Part shown: positions 19,997-29,725 of the stretch, one piece after another
How the letters are laid out: the number at the start of each line of letters is the position of its first letter
Position numbering within the stretch: the stretch's first letter is position 1
Assembly (NCBI GenBank): GCA_029938085.1
Contig: JAPYOS010000004.1
Coordinates: 62,001-126,000, forward strand
Reading direction: 5' to 3'
Length of the DNA: 64,000 nt
Source of the DNA: Oceanospirillaceae bacterium
GTDB taxonomy: Bacteria > Pseudomonadota > Gammaproteobacteria > Pseudomonadales > Balneatricaceae
Program-made: the position numbers and the translations under genes
The notes under the pieces: model-generated
The model's database searches: none
What the model was told of the DNA's origin: nothing
Seen by the model: only the letters and a program-made list of their open reading frames with translations

Positions 19997-20728
19997 TTAA
20001 TCCGTGGACGCTAACCACATACATTGATCACCTGAAGCCTTAGCAACCTGTGCCAGCTTAGCGTCATGAGCCTCTAGCTCTGCATTTGTGGCTCTAACTA
20101 CCACCAAACTGTGGGCACCAGCCTGCACTTGGCGCTTCTGTGCCGCTACAGAATCTGCGCCCCCCGCTGCCGCATCACCAGCCAATAACAAATCCGTTTG
20201 ACCACCCGTCATCATCAGATAAACATCGGTTAGGATTTCCGAGTCTAACAAGGCACCGTGTAGCTCTCGATGCGCATTGTTAATGCCATAACGGCGGCAC
20301 AAAGCATCGAGATTGTTCTTTTGCCCGGGGTGTTTTTGACGGGCGAGCTTGAGGGAGTCGGTAATTTTACAGATGTCGGCAATCTTAGGGTAAGAGCGCC
20401 CTGCGGCTTTGCCTACAATAGCTAACTCGTTGTCGAGAAAACCCAAGTCAAATGGTGCGTTGTGAATAACCAGTTCGGCACCACGAATAAAATCCAAAAA
20501 GTCATCGGCAACAGCGGCGAATAACGGTTTATCCTGCAAAAACTCTTCGGTAATACCATGCACCGCCTGCGCCTCCAATGGCACATCGCGTTCTGGTTGC
20601 ACATATTCATGGAAACTTTTACCCGTAAGGCGTCGGTTTACCATCTCTAATGCACCCACCTCAATCAATCGGTGGCCTTGCTTAGGCTCTAAACCCGTAG
20701 TTTCGGTATCTAATACAATAATTCGCAT
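19997..20728 (-). CDS. dnaQ: DNA polymerase III epsilon subunit (3'-5' proofreading exonuclease)
   Basis: DnaQ proofreads within the Pol III core. The 243-residue protein has all DEDDh motifs: LDTETTG (ExoI), HNAPFDLGFLDNEL (ExoII) and HRELHGALLDSEIL (ExoIII). The C-terminal tail that contacts DnaE follows after about residue 180 and is rich in alanine. AAAGGAG lies just before the ATG. It is the second gene of the conserved yafS-rnhA-dnaQ group, 17 bases after rnhA. Confidence 0.97.
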   Translation of the reverse strand: MRIIVLDTETTGLEPKQGHRLIEVGALEMVNRRLTGKSFHEYVQPERDVPLEAQAVHGITEEFLQDKPLFAAVADDFLDFIRGAELVIHNAPFDLGFLDNELAIVGKAAGRSYPKIADICKITDSLKLARQKHPGQKNNLDALCRRYGINNAHRELHGALLDSEILTDVYLMMTGGQTDLLLAGDAAAGGADSVAAQKRQVQAGAHSLVVVRATNAELEAHDAKLAQVAKASGDQCMWLASTD

Positions 20729-20745
20729 GTTAACTCCTTTACCGG

Positions 20746-21186
20746 TTAACCCGTGTGTTCGGCTGCGCCCAAGTTGGCGAGGTCATCAGCAATTTCGTTT
20801 TCAGCATGACCACTGTGGCCTTTAACCCAATGCCAACTGACCTCATGATTAGTTACCGCTTGGTCCAACAGCTGCCACAAATCGGCGTTTTTAACGGGCT
20901 TTCTGGCAGAGGTTAACCAGCGATTTTTTCGCCAATTAATAATCCACTCTGTAATGCCTTTACGTACATACTGTGAGTCGGTGGTTAAGTCCACCTTGCA
21001 AGGGCGCTTTAAGGCCTGCAAACCCTTAATGGCCGCCATCAGCTCCATACGATTATTAGTGGTGAGTGGTTCGCCACCGTGCAAACGTTTTTCTTGGTCA
21101 TTAAAGCGCATGAGCACGCCCCATCCGCCTGGCCCGGGGTTGCCTTTGCAAGCGCCATCGGTAAATAGTTCAACTTGATCAGACAC
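20746..21186 (-). CDS. rnhA: Ribonuclease HI
   Basis: RNase HI cuts the RNA strand of RNA-DNA hybrids. All active-site regions are present: [38 protein letters not shown] and [18 protein letters not shown]. The start is GTG 21186, which gives 146 residues and the normal [11 protein letters not shown] beginning, five bases beyond the yafS stop. A longer in-frame reading back to 21264 would overlap yafS and add non-conserved residues. The product is cytosolic. Confidence 0.95.
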   Translation of the reverse strand: MSDQVELFTDGACKGNPGPGGWGVLMRFNDQEKRLHGGEPLTTNNRMELMAAIKGLQALKRPCKVDLTTDSQYVRKGITEWIINWRKNRWLTSARKPVKNADLWQLLDQAVTNHEVSWHWVKGHSGHAENEIADDLANLGAAEHTG

Positions 21187-21190
21187 TAAG

Positions 21191-21958
21191 TTACTGGTCT
21201 CCAATAATGGTGTGGCGAGATTGGTTAGTTTGGTTATGTTGTCGGGTCGCGCCGGCAAGACCAAAACTAGGTTTAACCAAACGGTTACGCCAATGGGTTT
21301 TAAGTAAATGCACTCGAGTTTCCTGCTTTACCGCGCATAAAACATAACCGGTACTTACCGGCCGACAAATACGCCTTATCCACGCAGGAAAAATGGACTT
21401 ACTGGGCGAGCAATCATATACAGGCTTGCTATCAAAGTCACCAAAATTGAGCAACGTAAGCCAATCTTTAACCCGACTTTGAGCCAGAAAATTAGCCCGC
21501 CAAGGCACTCCGCCCCGGAGCCGTAACCAACGCCATAAACCCCAAACCCCATAAGGATTAAACCCAGTAACAACCAAGCGCCCGCCGGCTTGCACAATGC
21601 GAGACGCTTCACGCAACACCCCATGGGGGTTATCACTAATGTCGAGCACGTGCTGCATAATCACCAGGTCTATTGCATCATTGGCAAGGGGTAATTGGTG
21701 CGGATCCATAAGCGCATGACAACCTTGATAAGGCGAGGAAGTGAGCGCAATTGCACACTTAATAGGGCTTTCTAGCTGCGCGCTTAGGCAGGCATTGAGG
21801 CCCAAATAAACGCTATAGTGGCCAAATGCCTTGGGCATAATCTGCGCCAACTGAAGTTGTTCTTGAGTCAGAAAGGCACTGCCTTGGGTGCTGGCAGCCC
21901 AAAGTCGAAATTGACGCTCTTCAAAGGCAAAGGATTGTAGGGAGTTATGCTTTAACAT
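21191..21958 (-). CDS. yafS: SAM-dependent methyltransferase, YafS-like
   Basis: This 255-residue class I methyltransferase has a degenerate SAM-binding start around [12 protein letters not shown], a better preserved motif [18 protein letters not shown] (about 90-107), and [18 protein letters not shown] (about 127-144). Its position between gloB and rnhA is the same as that of E. coli yafS, which supports orthology. The substrate is unknown. It is divergent from gloB across 113 bases. Confidence 0.82.
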   Translation of the reverse strand: MLKHNSLQSFAFEERQFRLWAASTQGSAFLTQEQLQLAQIMPKAFGHYSVYLGLNACLSAQLESPIKCAIALTSSPYQGCHALMDPHQLPLANDAIDLVIMQHVLDISDNPHGVLREASRIVQAGGRLVVTGFNPYGVWGLWRWLRLRGGVPWRANFLAQSRVKDWLTLLNFGDFDSKPVYDCSPSKSIFPAWIRRICRPVSTGYVLCAVKQETRVHLLKTHWRNRLVKPSFGLAGATRQHNQTNQSRHTIIGDQ

Positions 21959-22071
21959 ACCTCATCATACGCTAGATTAACGTCCAAAAACCACGCATTT
22001 AGTCATCAGACTTGCCTAATTCATCGGGCATAGATAGGCTAAAGCAATCTAACTAAACGCCGAGCACACCC

Positions 22072-22857
22072 ATGACTCTAGACAAACCCAAAATCACACC
22101 CGTCAACGCTTTTGATGACAATTACATCTGGTGTCTAGAGCACACTCAAGAAAGCGGCTTTGTGGCAGTAGACCCTGGTGACGCTCAGGCTGTGATCGAC
22201 TTTTCCTTACAAATAGAGGAACCATTAACTGCGATTTTGGTGACGCACCACCATCATGATCACACCGGAGGTATTGATGCCTTGGTGCAACACTTTGGTC
22301 CATTGCCGATATACGGCCCAACACAGAGCCCGTATAGCAACATTACTGAGCCACTGGTGCAAGGGCAACAGATTTCGGTATTGGGTTACGCCTTTGAGAT
22401 ATTGGAAATCCCAGGCCATACCCTGGATCACATTGCCTACTACAATCAACAACATGGCATTCTGTTTTGTGGTGACACCCTATTTTTAGCCGGTTGCGGT
22501 CGGTTATTTGAAGGTACACCTCAACAAATGTTTACCTCGCTGGAAAAAATAATGGCCTTACCTGCCATGACTAGAGCGTACCCGACGCACGAGTACAGTT
22601 TGGCCAACCTAGCGTTTGCTAGGGTGGTGGAGCCCAATAACGAAGCCCTAGCCCTGACCGAAACTATGTGCCAGCAACTCAGGGACGCCGATCAGGTGAC
22701 CCTGCCAACACGTTTGGCTCAAGAGGCAGCCATCAACCCCTTTGTACGTACCCAGGAGTCTGCAGTAGTGGCCAGTGCCGAACAATACGCGGGCAAGACC
22801 TTGTCGTCACCGTGGCAAGTGTTTGCAGCATTAAGAGCATGGAAAAATAGTTTTTAA
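22072..22857 (+). CDS. gloB: Hydroxyacylglutathione hydrolase (glyoxalase II)
   Basis: GloB hydrolyses S-lactoylglutathione to lactate and glutathione, the last step of methylglyoxal detoxification. The 261-residue metallo-beta-lactamase-fold enzyme has the binuclear-metal motif THHHHDHTGG (about residues 57-66), EIPGHTLDHIAY, FCGDTLFLAGCGR and a later PTHEYSLANLAFA. The C-terminal half binds glutathione. With frmA and fghA it makes a second glutathione-dependent aldehyde detoxification enzyme in this window. Confidence 0.96.
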   Translation: MTLDKPKITPVNAFDDNYIWCLEHTQESGFVAVDPGDAQAVIDFSLQIEEPLTAILVTHHHHDHTGGIDALVQHFGPLPIYGPTQSPYSNITEPLVQGQQISVLGYAFEILEIPGHTLDHIAYYNQQHGILFCGDTLFLAGCGRLFEGTPQQMFTSLEKIMALPAMTRAYPTHEYSLANLAFARVVEPNNEALALTETMCQQLRDADQVTLPTRLAQEAAINPFVRTQESAVVASAEQYAGKTLSSPWQVFAALRAWKNSF

Positions 22858-22947
22858 GGAACTTTTTAGTCAATATTGACCTCTATAGAAAGGCTGTTAA
22901 AATTAGCCGTCCTGTTTTACGCCACTTTAATTACGACTTTGACTTTA

Positions 22948-24786
22948 ATGCACTCTATTTCATCCAAATCACACCACAACACCTTAACTCTATTGACTGT
23001 TATTGGCCTGTCAGTATTGTTAAGCGCTTGCCAGTCGGCACTATTACCCAGCACGGCCACAGCCGACGTTGAGGCGACTCCCCTCAACCACGTAATCGAC
23101 GACTCCACAAACGATATTAAAACCACCATACCAGCCAAGCAACAGGTCATTAGCTACAACAGCAGCGACGACCAAAGCCTTCATCAGTCGGCCGAACAAT
23201 TGGCCGAAAAAATCACCCAAGTCAACGACTTGGGTTGGTCAGAATTAGATACCCAATCCAGCACTAGTACTGCCGCCGATTTATTGGCCGAGGCCTATGA
23301 AACAGAAGTTGACCCGTTCACGCCTGAAGTTGTAGAGGTCATTAAGGACGACTTAGTGGTCGTGCAACCGGTACCGTTAGACCTAGACTTATGGCAGGTG
23401 ACAGTGGCTAATTTCCAACTTAGCCACATTCAACACCCGCGCATACAAACGCATTATAAGTGGTTTAGCAAACATCAAGAATACATGCACCGCGTGACAA
23501 CTCGCGCAAGCCGCTATTACCACTACGTATTACACACCACCCTAGCCCAGTCCCTGCCGGCAGAAATCGCCCTGCTACCTATTATTGAAAGCGGTTTTGA
23601 TCCCTTTGCCTACTCTCCTGGTCGTGCCGCTGGTGCATGGCAGTTCATACCTAATACCGGGCGTGTTTTCGGCTTAAAGCAAAACTGGTGGTACGATGGC
23701 CGACGAGACATCGTTGCGTCTACTCAGGCCGCTCACAAATACCTCACCCAATTACATAAGATGTTTGACGGCGATTGGCTACTTGCTATTGCTTCGTATA
23801 ATGGAGGTCAAGGCACTGTTTTAAAAGCCATTAAACGTAACAAAAAAGCGGGCAAGCCTACGGACTTTTGGTCTCTAAACCTACCCAAAGAAACCATGAA
23901 TTACGTTCCAAAACTGTTAGCGGTTGCTAAAGTTGTGGCCCAGACGGCGGGCACCAAAACCTTGTTTAGTGTTAAGGACGAAGCCTATTTCGAAGCTATA
24001 GATGTGGGCTCTCAAATCGACTTGGCGCAAGCGGCTGATATGGCCGAAATAACCACCGACGAAATATACCGATTAAATCCAGGTTTTAACCAATGGGCAA
24101 CCGACCCACAAGGCCCCCATCAGTTACTGATACCTGTAGCTCATGTACAGCGTTTTAATACAGCCTTGGAAAACCAGCCCGCCAATCAACGTGTTGCGTG
24201 GGAGCGATATAAAATTCAGCCTGGCGACAGCCTACTCAAATTGGCCCACCGTTATCACGTGAGTGTGGATCTATTACGTACCATCAATAACATCGATGGC
24301 AACATGATACGCGCAGGCAAAACCCTGATGATACCTATTGCTAGCCAAGAAGCGGCAGCCTACACCCTAAGCGCTGCTCAGCGGGTTATCAACCGTCAAA
24401 AACAAATCGCTCAAACCCAAGCCAGCAATCGCGTTAGCTACATCGTAAAAAGTGGCGATAGCCTGTGGAAAATAGCCAAGCAATACAAGGTTACAGTAAG
24501 CCAAGTGGCCCGCTGGAATAAGATAGGTACCAAATCGGTATTACAAATTGGTGATAAGATTAATGTTTGGCCCCGTGCCAGCGCCAAAAAATTAGGTACG
24601 GTCCAGCGCAACGTCATTAAAAAACTCAGCTATAAAGTCCGCTCTGGGGACAATTTATCGGCTATTGCTTATCGCTTTAGCGTCACCGTCAAGGACATTC
24701 AAAAATGGAACCAAGCGTTGAAGAAATACCTTCAACCGGGCCAGAAGTTAACGCTGTACGTGAACGTAACTAAGTTAAAACAATAG
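22948..24786 (+). CDS. mltD: Membrane-bound lytic murein transglycosylase D
   Basis: MltD cleaves glycan strands of peptidoglycan and acts in the periplasm as an outer-membrane lipoprotein. The lipobox LLSAC follows a hydrophobic signal (TLTLLTVIGLSV), which fixes ATG 22948 as the start (612 residues). An in-frame TTG at 22876 would put the lipobox too far in. The SLT domain carries the catalytic glutamate in PIIESGFDPFAYS. Three LysM repeats follow (opening IQPGDSLLKLA, VKSGDSLWKIA and VRSGDNLSAIA). It follows gloB by 90 bases, as in enterics. Confidence 0.95.
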   Translation: MHSISSKSHHNTLTLLTVIGLSVLLSACQSALLPSTATADVEATPLNHVIDDSTNDIKTTIPAKQQVISYNSSDDQSLHQSAEQLAEKITQVNDLGWSELDTQSSTSTAADLLAEAYETEVDPFTPEVVEVIKDDLVVVQPVPLDLDLWQVTVANFQLSHIQHPRIQTHYKWFSKHQEYMHRVTTRASRYYHYVLHTTLAQSLPAEIALLPIIESGFDPFAYSPGRAAGAWQFIPNTGRVFGLKQNWWYDGRRDIVASTQAAHKYLTQLHKMFDGDWLLAIASYNGGQGTVLKAIKRNKKAGKPTDFWSLNLPKETMNYVPKLLAVAKVVAQTAGTKTLFSVKDEAYFEAIDVGSQIDLAQAADMAEITTDEIYRLNPGFNQWATDPQGPHQLLIPVAHVQRFNTALENQPANQRVAWERYKIQPGDSLLKLAHRYHVSVDLLRTINNIDGNMIRAGKTLMIPIASQEAAAYTLSAAQRVINRQKQIAQTQASNRVSYIVKSGDSLWKIAKQYKVTVSQVARWNKIGTKSVLQIGDKINVWPRASAKKLGTVQRNVIKKLSYKVRSGDNLSAIAYRFSVTVKDIQKWNQALKKYLQPGQKLTLYVNVTKLKQ

Positions 24787-24825
24787 CCGAGAAAATGTCC
24801 TCCACTAGGGCAACTAAACAGGTAC

Positions 24826-24853
24826 AAAAAAACCCGCACTAGGCGGGTTTTTT
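24826..24853. terminator. Bidirectional terminator between mltD and the BMP gene
   Basis: AAAAAAACCCGC and GCGGGTTTTTT form a stem around a short ACTAG loop, with A- and T-tracts for both converging transcripts. Confidence 0.9.
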
Positions 24854-24901
24854 AATGGTGTCAGAGGTGCCGTTATTACACGGCCATCAACAAGCTATAA
24901 C

Positions 24902-25966
24902 TTATAGCTTGTCATCAACACCCTGTACATACCAATCCATACCTAACAAACTACCAAGATCTACCACTTCGCCTTCTGCTGCGGCTAAGCTACCATCTTG
25001 CTTGTAGACTGGGCCAGAAAACGGATGAAACTCACCCGCGGTAATGGCAGCGGTAGTGGCTTCGGCCATGGCCTTCACATCAGCTGGCATATTTACGAAT
25101 GGGCCCATGTTAACCATATTAGCATCCATACCACCAAAGGTGTCCGTGCTCACCCAAGTACCGTCTAATACCGCTTGTGTACGAGCGATATAGTAGTCAG
25201 ACCAGTTATCGATGATAGACGTTAGCAAGGCATTAGGTGCAAAGGCTTCCATATCAGACGCTTGACCAAAGGCATTTACGCCCTGCTCTTCTGCCACTTG
25301 AACGGCGGCGGTAGAGTCGGTGTGCTGAGTAATAATATCGGCGCCTTGGCTGATCAATACTTTAGCAGCATCAGCTTCACGGCCGGGGTCAAACCAAGAG
25401 TTAACCCATACAACTTTAAGCTTAAAGTCGGGGTTAACAGACTGGGCACCTAGCAAGAAGGCGTTAATACCACGCACTACTTCTGGAATTGGGAAAGAAC
25501 CAATGTAACCAGCCACGCCAGACTTAGACGTCTTAGCGGCAATTTGACCAATAACATAACGGCCTTCATAAAAACGTGATGAATAGGTAGACACGTTATC
25601 GGCACGCTTATAACCTGTGGCATGCTCAAACTTAACGTCTGGGAACTTAGCTGCAACTTTTAGAGTTGGGTCCATGTAACCAAATGAAGTGGTGAAAATA
25701 AGACCAGCACCTTGGCGGGCAAGACGAGTAATGGTGCGCTCTGCGTCTGGGCCTTCTGGTACGTTTTCTACGAATACAGTTTCAACTTGGTCGCCCAAGC
25801 GCGCATCAATGGCCTGACGACCTTGGTCATGCTGGTAAGTCCAGCCATGGTCGCCTGGAGGTCCAATGTAGATAAAACCAACTTTGAGTTTGTCTGCAGC
25901 AACCGCAGACATAGACAGTGCCGATGCTAGCGCAATACCAGCTGCAGCGGTGAGTAACTTCTTCAT
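24902..25966 (-). CDS. BMP-family nucleoside ABC transporter, substrate-binding protein
   Basis: This 354-residue periplasmic binding protein of the BmpA/PnrA/Med family, whose members bind nucleosides, has a signal peptide ending near SMSAVAADKL. Family motifs include GFIYIGPPGDHGWTY and GLIFTTSFGYMDP. ATG 25966 is chosen because GAGGAG lies seven bases upstream and it starts the signal peptide (MKKLLTAAAG). It is the last gene of the importer operon, 73 bases after the second permease gene. That gap is AT-rich and may contain an extra promoter to raise binding-protein levels. Confidence 0.93.
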   Translation of the reverse strand: MKKLLTAAAGIALASALSMSAVAADKLKVGFIYIGPPGDHGWTYQHDQGRQAIDARLGDQVETVFVENVPEGPDAERTITRLARQGAGLIFTTSFGYMDPTLKVAAKFPDVKFEHATGYKRADNVSTYSSRFYEGRYVIGQIAAKTSKSGVAGYIGSFPIPEVVRGINAFLLGAQSVNPDFKLKVVWVNSWFDPGREADAAKVLISQGADIITQHTDSTAAVQVAEEQGVNAFGQASDMEAFAPNALLTSIIDNWSDYYIARTQAVLDGTWVSTDTFGGMDANMVNMGPFVNMPADVKAMAEATTAAITAGEFHPFSGPVYKQDGSLAAAEGEVVDLGSLLGMDWYVQGVDDKL

Positions 25967-26039
25967 ACAACATCTCCTCATCAATTATGATGGATTATTA
26001 TTAATATATGACAGCTAAAACATGAACCTTAAGCCAAGC

Positions 26040-26960
26040 TTAACGATCAGGTACAAAACCCTGTCCCAAGGATGCAGGGGTATTAATTACCGATAAGCGT
26101 CGGTTGGTTGAAATAACCACCAACGCCAAGATAGTGGCTACATAGGGTAACGATGAAAGTAACTGTGATGGGATACCTAAGCCCATGGCTTGGGCATATA
26201 AGCCTAATATCCACACCCCACCAAATAAATAGGCACCGGCCGCCAAACGCCCTGGCAACCAAGTAGAAAATACCACCAATGCTAGGGCGATCCAGCCCCT
26301 GCCTGCGGTCATGTTTTCAATCCACTGAGGTGTATATACCAACGATAAGTAGGCGCCTGCTAGGCCTGATGTAGCGCCACCAAAAGCAATACAAGCATAA
26401 CGTACAGCAATAACCCGATAACCTAAGGCGTGAGCAGATGTATGGCTTTGACCCACTGCACGGATAATCAAACCCCAACGCGTGTATTTGAGCAGATACG
26501 CAACCGCAACAGTTAAGCCAATCGAAACATAAACTAAGGGGTCTTGACCAAACACTAAACGGCCAACATAAGGCAGTTCGGACAGCCAAGGAATAGACAC
26601 GTTGGCGAGTTTAACACCAGGCAAACCCACAAAGTCACTACCAATTAAACCCGATAAACCCAGACCGAGTAAGGTAATAGCCAGACCGGTAGCCACTTGA
26701 TTGGTAATCAAGGTTTGGGTCAAAAAACCAAACAATAGCGACATAGCCACACCACCCATAATGGCGGCCAGAACGCCTAACCAAGCAGAGCCACTAACGT
26801 GGGCGGCGGCGAAACCACATACCGCCCCCATCACCATCATACCTTCGATACCTAAGTTAAGCACTCCAGAACGTTCTACTACAAGTTCGCCAATCGCGGC
26901 CAACAACAAGGGCGTAGAAGCGGTGATTATGGTGAGTATAATGGCTTCGTAGGCACTCAT
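26040..26960 (-). CDS. BMP-type nucleoside ABC transporter, permease 2
   Basis: This 306-residue inner-membrane permease of the BPD_transp_2 family resembles YufQ/NupC-type subunits of nucleoside importers. The characteristic LVVERSGVLNLGIEGMMVMG (about residues 26-45) is followed by about eight membrane helices. It overlaps the upstream permease gene by four bases (ATGA). It should form the channel with permease 1. Confidence 0.92.
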   Translation of the reverse strand: MSAYEAIILTIITASTPLLLAAIGELVVERSGVLNLGIEGMMVMGAVCGFAAAHVSGSAWLGVLAAIMGGVAMSLLFGFLTQTLITNQVATGLAITLLGLGLSGLIGSDFVGLPGVKLANVSIPWLSELPYVGRLVFGQDPLVYVSIGLTVAVAYLLKYTRWGLIIRAVGQSHTSAHALGYRVIAVRYACIAFGGATSGLAGAYLSLVYTPQWIENMTAGRGWIALALVVFSTWLPGRLAAGAYLFGGVWILGLYAQAMGLGIPSQLLSSLPYVATILALVVISTNRRLSVINTPASLGQGFVPDR

Positions 26961-28045
26961 GATGTCTCTCCTTCGATGTTTGCTTGCGTACCACTCAAGT
27001 ATCGAACGCGGTACAAAATCAAGGTGTCACACATCAATATAAAAAACAGCAACATGCCCTGAAACACTTGTGTGGTTTTGTCGGAAATGCCCAATTCGAT
27101 CTGTACACCTTCACCACCGATGTAACTAATTGCCAGTAACAAGCCAGAAAACACTACACCTAACGGATTCAATCGTCCTAAAAATGCTACGATAATCGCC
27201 GTAAAACCATAGTTAGGCGATATATGAGGCTGTAACTGACCAATAGGGCCCGCGACTTCGATAAGCCCCGCAAGGCCAGCCAAACCACCGGACAAGGCAA
27301 AACAAAACCACACCATTTTGGTTTGAGAAAAACCTGCAAAGGCGCCCGCTCGGGGTGCGCTACCTACCACTCTAACTTCAAAACCTTTAAGGTTATTGCG
27401 CATCACCCAATACAGAACCAAGGCGATAACTAAAGCAACAACCAAACCCAAGTGCATACGGCCGTCACCCCACATAGGTAACAAATGCCAACCTTCAAAC
27501 GCCACAGATTTAGGAAAATTGTAGCCATGGGGATCCTTCCAAGGGCCGCGAACCATCCAGTCCAGGAATAGTTGAGCAATATACACCAACATCAAACTGG
27601 TTAAAATTTCGTTAACTCCAAATCGAGTTTTAAGCCAGGCCGGGATAAACGCAAACATAGCGCCACCTAAAGCACCCAACAACAACATCAGCACCAAGGC
27701 CCATGGGCTTTGCCAGTCGCCCAGCAATACCGGTACCATCGCACCCATCAAGGCACCCGCCGTTAACTGCCCTTCTGCACCGATGTTCCAAACGTTGGCC
27801 TTAAAGCACACTGCCAAGCCTACACCGATCAGTACTAACGGCCCAGCCTTGACTAATACTTCTTCTATCGACCACCAACTTGTGAGCGGATCGATAAAAT
27901 AAAGGTACAAAGCGGTCAACGGTGGTTTGCCCATGGCAGCAAAGATGAGCCCACCCATGATCACCGTTAAACCAATGGCCAACACTGGTGACATAACGTT
28001 CATCCAAGACGATGCTTGTGAGCGTTTTTCTAATACTATTTGCAT
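26957..28045 (-). CDS. BMP-type nucleoside ABC transporter, permease 1
   Basis: This 362-residue inner-membrane permease resembles YufP/NupB-type subunits. The family motif NVWNIGAEGQLTAGALMG is at about residues 83-100, and the later stretch APRAGAFAGFSQTKMVWF is a coupling-helix region. The start is ATG 28045, with GGAG seven bases upstream and one base between it and the ATPase stop. An in-frame reading to 28066 would overlap the ATPase gene without benefit. Confidence 0.92.
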   Translation of the reverse strand: MQIVLEKRSQASSWMNVMSPVLAIGLTVIMGGLIFAAMGKPPLTALYLYFIDPLTSWWSIEEVLVKAGPLVLIGVGLAVCFKANVWNIGAEGQLTAGALMGAMVPVLLGDWQSPWALVLMLLLGALGGAMFAFIPAWLKTRFGVNEILTSLMLVYIAQLFLDWMVRGPWKDPHGYNFPKSVAFEGWHLLPMWGDGRMHLGLVVALVIALVLYWVMRNNLKGFEVRVVGSAPRAGAFAGFSQTKMVWFCFALSGGLAGLAGLIEVAGPIGQLQPHISPNYGFTAIIVAFLGRLNPLGVVFSGLLLAISYIGGEGVQIELGISDKTTQVFQGMLLFFILMCDTLILYRVRYLSGTQANIEGETS

Positions 28046-28046
28046 G

Positions 28047-29615
28047 TCAGGCTCCGACCTCAACACTGTTTTGTTCGTGCGAACCCGCCATCATCAAACC
28101 TATGTCTTCACGGGATAATTGCGACGCTGCATAGCCAGCCGACAGTTGGCCGCGTGATATCACGGCAATGGTATCTGCTAATTCAAAGATTTCATCAAGA
28201 TCCTGGCTAATCACAAGGATGGCACTACCTTGACGCGATAGATCAATCACGGCTTGACGAATGAGCGCAGCGGCACCGGCATCAACACCCCATGTGGGTT
28301 GATTAATAACCAACACTTTGGGTTTACGGTTGAGTTCTCGGCCAACAACAAATTTTTGTAAGTTACCACCAGACAATGAGCCAGCTTGAGCGTCCTCGTG
28401 GCCCTTACGGACATCGTAATCACGTCCAATGGTCGAGTTTAAGGTCGCTAATTGGGCCCGATCAATACCCATCAGACCACGATTAAGTGGGCTTGGCGTG
28501 TCATTACATGCATGGCGTGAAAGCAGAATATTATCGGTTAAACACAGGTGTTCTACGGCCCCGTGGCCCATGCGTTCTTCAGGCACAAAGGCGGCGCCAA
28601 GTTGGCGCCGTTGGTTTATGTTGAGGCCGTTACACACTTGCTCCATTAGCACCATAGAACAATCTGAGCGATCGCCCTCTTCGCCAGAAATAACGCCGAA
28701 CAATTCGCTTTGGCCGTTACCAGCCACACCTGCGATAGCCAAAATCTCTCCGGCTTTAACGCTTAGGTTAATGTCTAACAACTCAACCCCAAACGGTGTG
28801 CTCGAGCGGTGGTTTAGGTGGGTCAGCCCCAATAGCACCGGACCTACGTCATTATTGGCCTGACGATTGACTTGATGCACGCTAGAACCAACCATCAACT
28901 GAGCTAAGGTGGCTGCAGTTTCTACTTGTGGGTCGACTTTCGCTACCAGCTGGCCATGGCGCAATATGGTGGCGTCATGGCAGATTTGTTTGACTTCTTC
29001 CAAGCGGTGAGAGATATACAGCACCGCACAGCCCTCAGCAACTAAGCGACGTAGTGTGGCAAACAGTGCTTGTGCCTCTTGGGGAGTCAGCACGGCCGTA
29101 GGCTCGTCCATAATCAACAATTTGGGTTGCTGTAACAAGCAGCGTACGATTTCAATACGTTGGCGTTCACCTACAGACAGGTCGGCAACCAACGCCTCGG
29201 GGTTAAGCGGCAAACCATATTCATTAGACAAGCTAGCGATGCGCTGACTCAAGTTACCTTGGCGCAATTGCGGCGGCAAGGCTAGGCTGATATTTTCCAC
29301 CACGGTCAGGGCTTCGAACAAAGAAAAATGCTGAAACACCATACCAATACCCAGGTCTCTAGCATGGGCGGGATTAGCAACAGTGATGGTTTGACCCTGC
29401 CACTCTATGGTGCCAGACGTCGGTTGAAGTGCGCCATACATCATCTTCACTAAGGTAGACTTACCGGCACCATTTTCACCTAATAAGGCATGTACCTTAC
29501 CGGTTTCGATGGACAGGCATAAGTCGTCATTAGCCACAAAGTCACCAAATTTTTTGGTTAACTTAGTGACCCTTAATAACGGTGTATGCAGGCAGTTATT
29601 AGAATTATTTTGCAT
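28047..29615 (-). CDS. BMP-type nucleoside ABC transporter, tandem ATPase
   Basis: This 522-residue ATPase has two fused nucleotide-binding domains, as in sugar and nucleoside importers. The first has Walker A LLGENGAGKSTL, signature LSVGERQRIEI and Walker B LLIMDEPTAVL. The second has a degenerate Walker A (IAGVAGNGQSEL), signature LSGGNLQKFVVGREL and a Walker B ending in NQPTWGVD. Degeneracy of the second site is normal in this family. It is first in the operon, with GAGG before the ATG and a good promoter upstream. Confidence 0.95.
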   Translation of the reverse strand: MQNNSNNCLHTPLLRVTKLTKKFGDFVANDDLCLSIETGKVHALLGENGAGKSTLVKMMYGALQPTSGTIEWQGQTITVANPAHARDLGIGMVFQHFSLFEALTVVENISLALPPQLRQGNLSQRIASLSNEYGLPLNPEALVADLSVGERQRIEIVRCLLQQPKLLIMDEPTAVLTPQEAQALFATLRRLVAEGCAVLYISHRLEEVKQICHDATILRHGQLVAKVDPQVETAATLAQLMVGSSVHQVNRQANNDVGPVLLGLTHLNHRSSTPFGVELLDINLSVKAGEILAIAGVAGNGQSELFGVISGEEGDRSDCSMVLMEQVCNGLNINQRRQLGAAFVPEERMGHGAVEHLCLTDNILLSRHACNDTPSPLNRGLMGIDRAQLATLNSTIGRDYDVRKGHEDAQAGSLSGGNLQKFVVGRELNRKPKVLVINQPTWGVDAGAAALIRQAVIDLSRQGSAILVISQDLDEIFELADTIAVISRGQLSAGYAASQLSREDIGLMMAGSHEQNSVEVGA

Positions 29616-29649
29616 GTAGCCTCGATAACAATAAAGCGTTATATCATTG

Positions 29650-29677
29650 ATTTTAACAATATCTTGCCTTGGGTCAA
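29650..29677 (-). promoter_or_regulatory. Sigma-70 promoter of the nucleoside importer operon
   Basis: On the minus strand: TTGACC, 16 bases, TAAAAT. This gives a leader of about 28 nt before ATG 29615. Both boxes match five of six consensus bases. Confidence 0.7.
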
Positions 29678-29725
29678 CAAAAAACTGACTATATGGTTAG
29701 CTTTTCGGACCAAATACTAACAAAG

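Noticed and set aside
21187-21264. Longer rnhA start overlapping yafS
   Set aside because: The added residues are not part of RNase HI, while GTG 21186 gives the usual length and follows the yafS stop by five bases.
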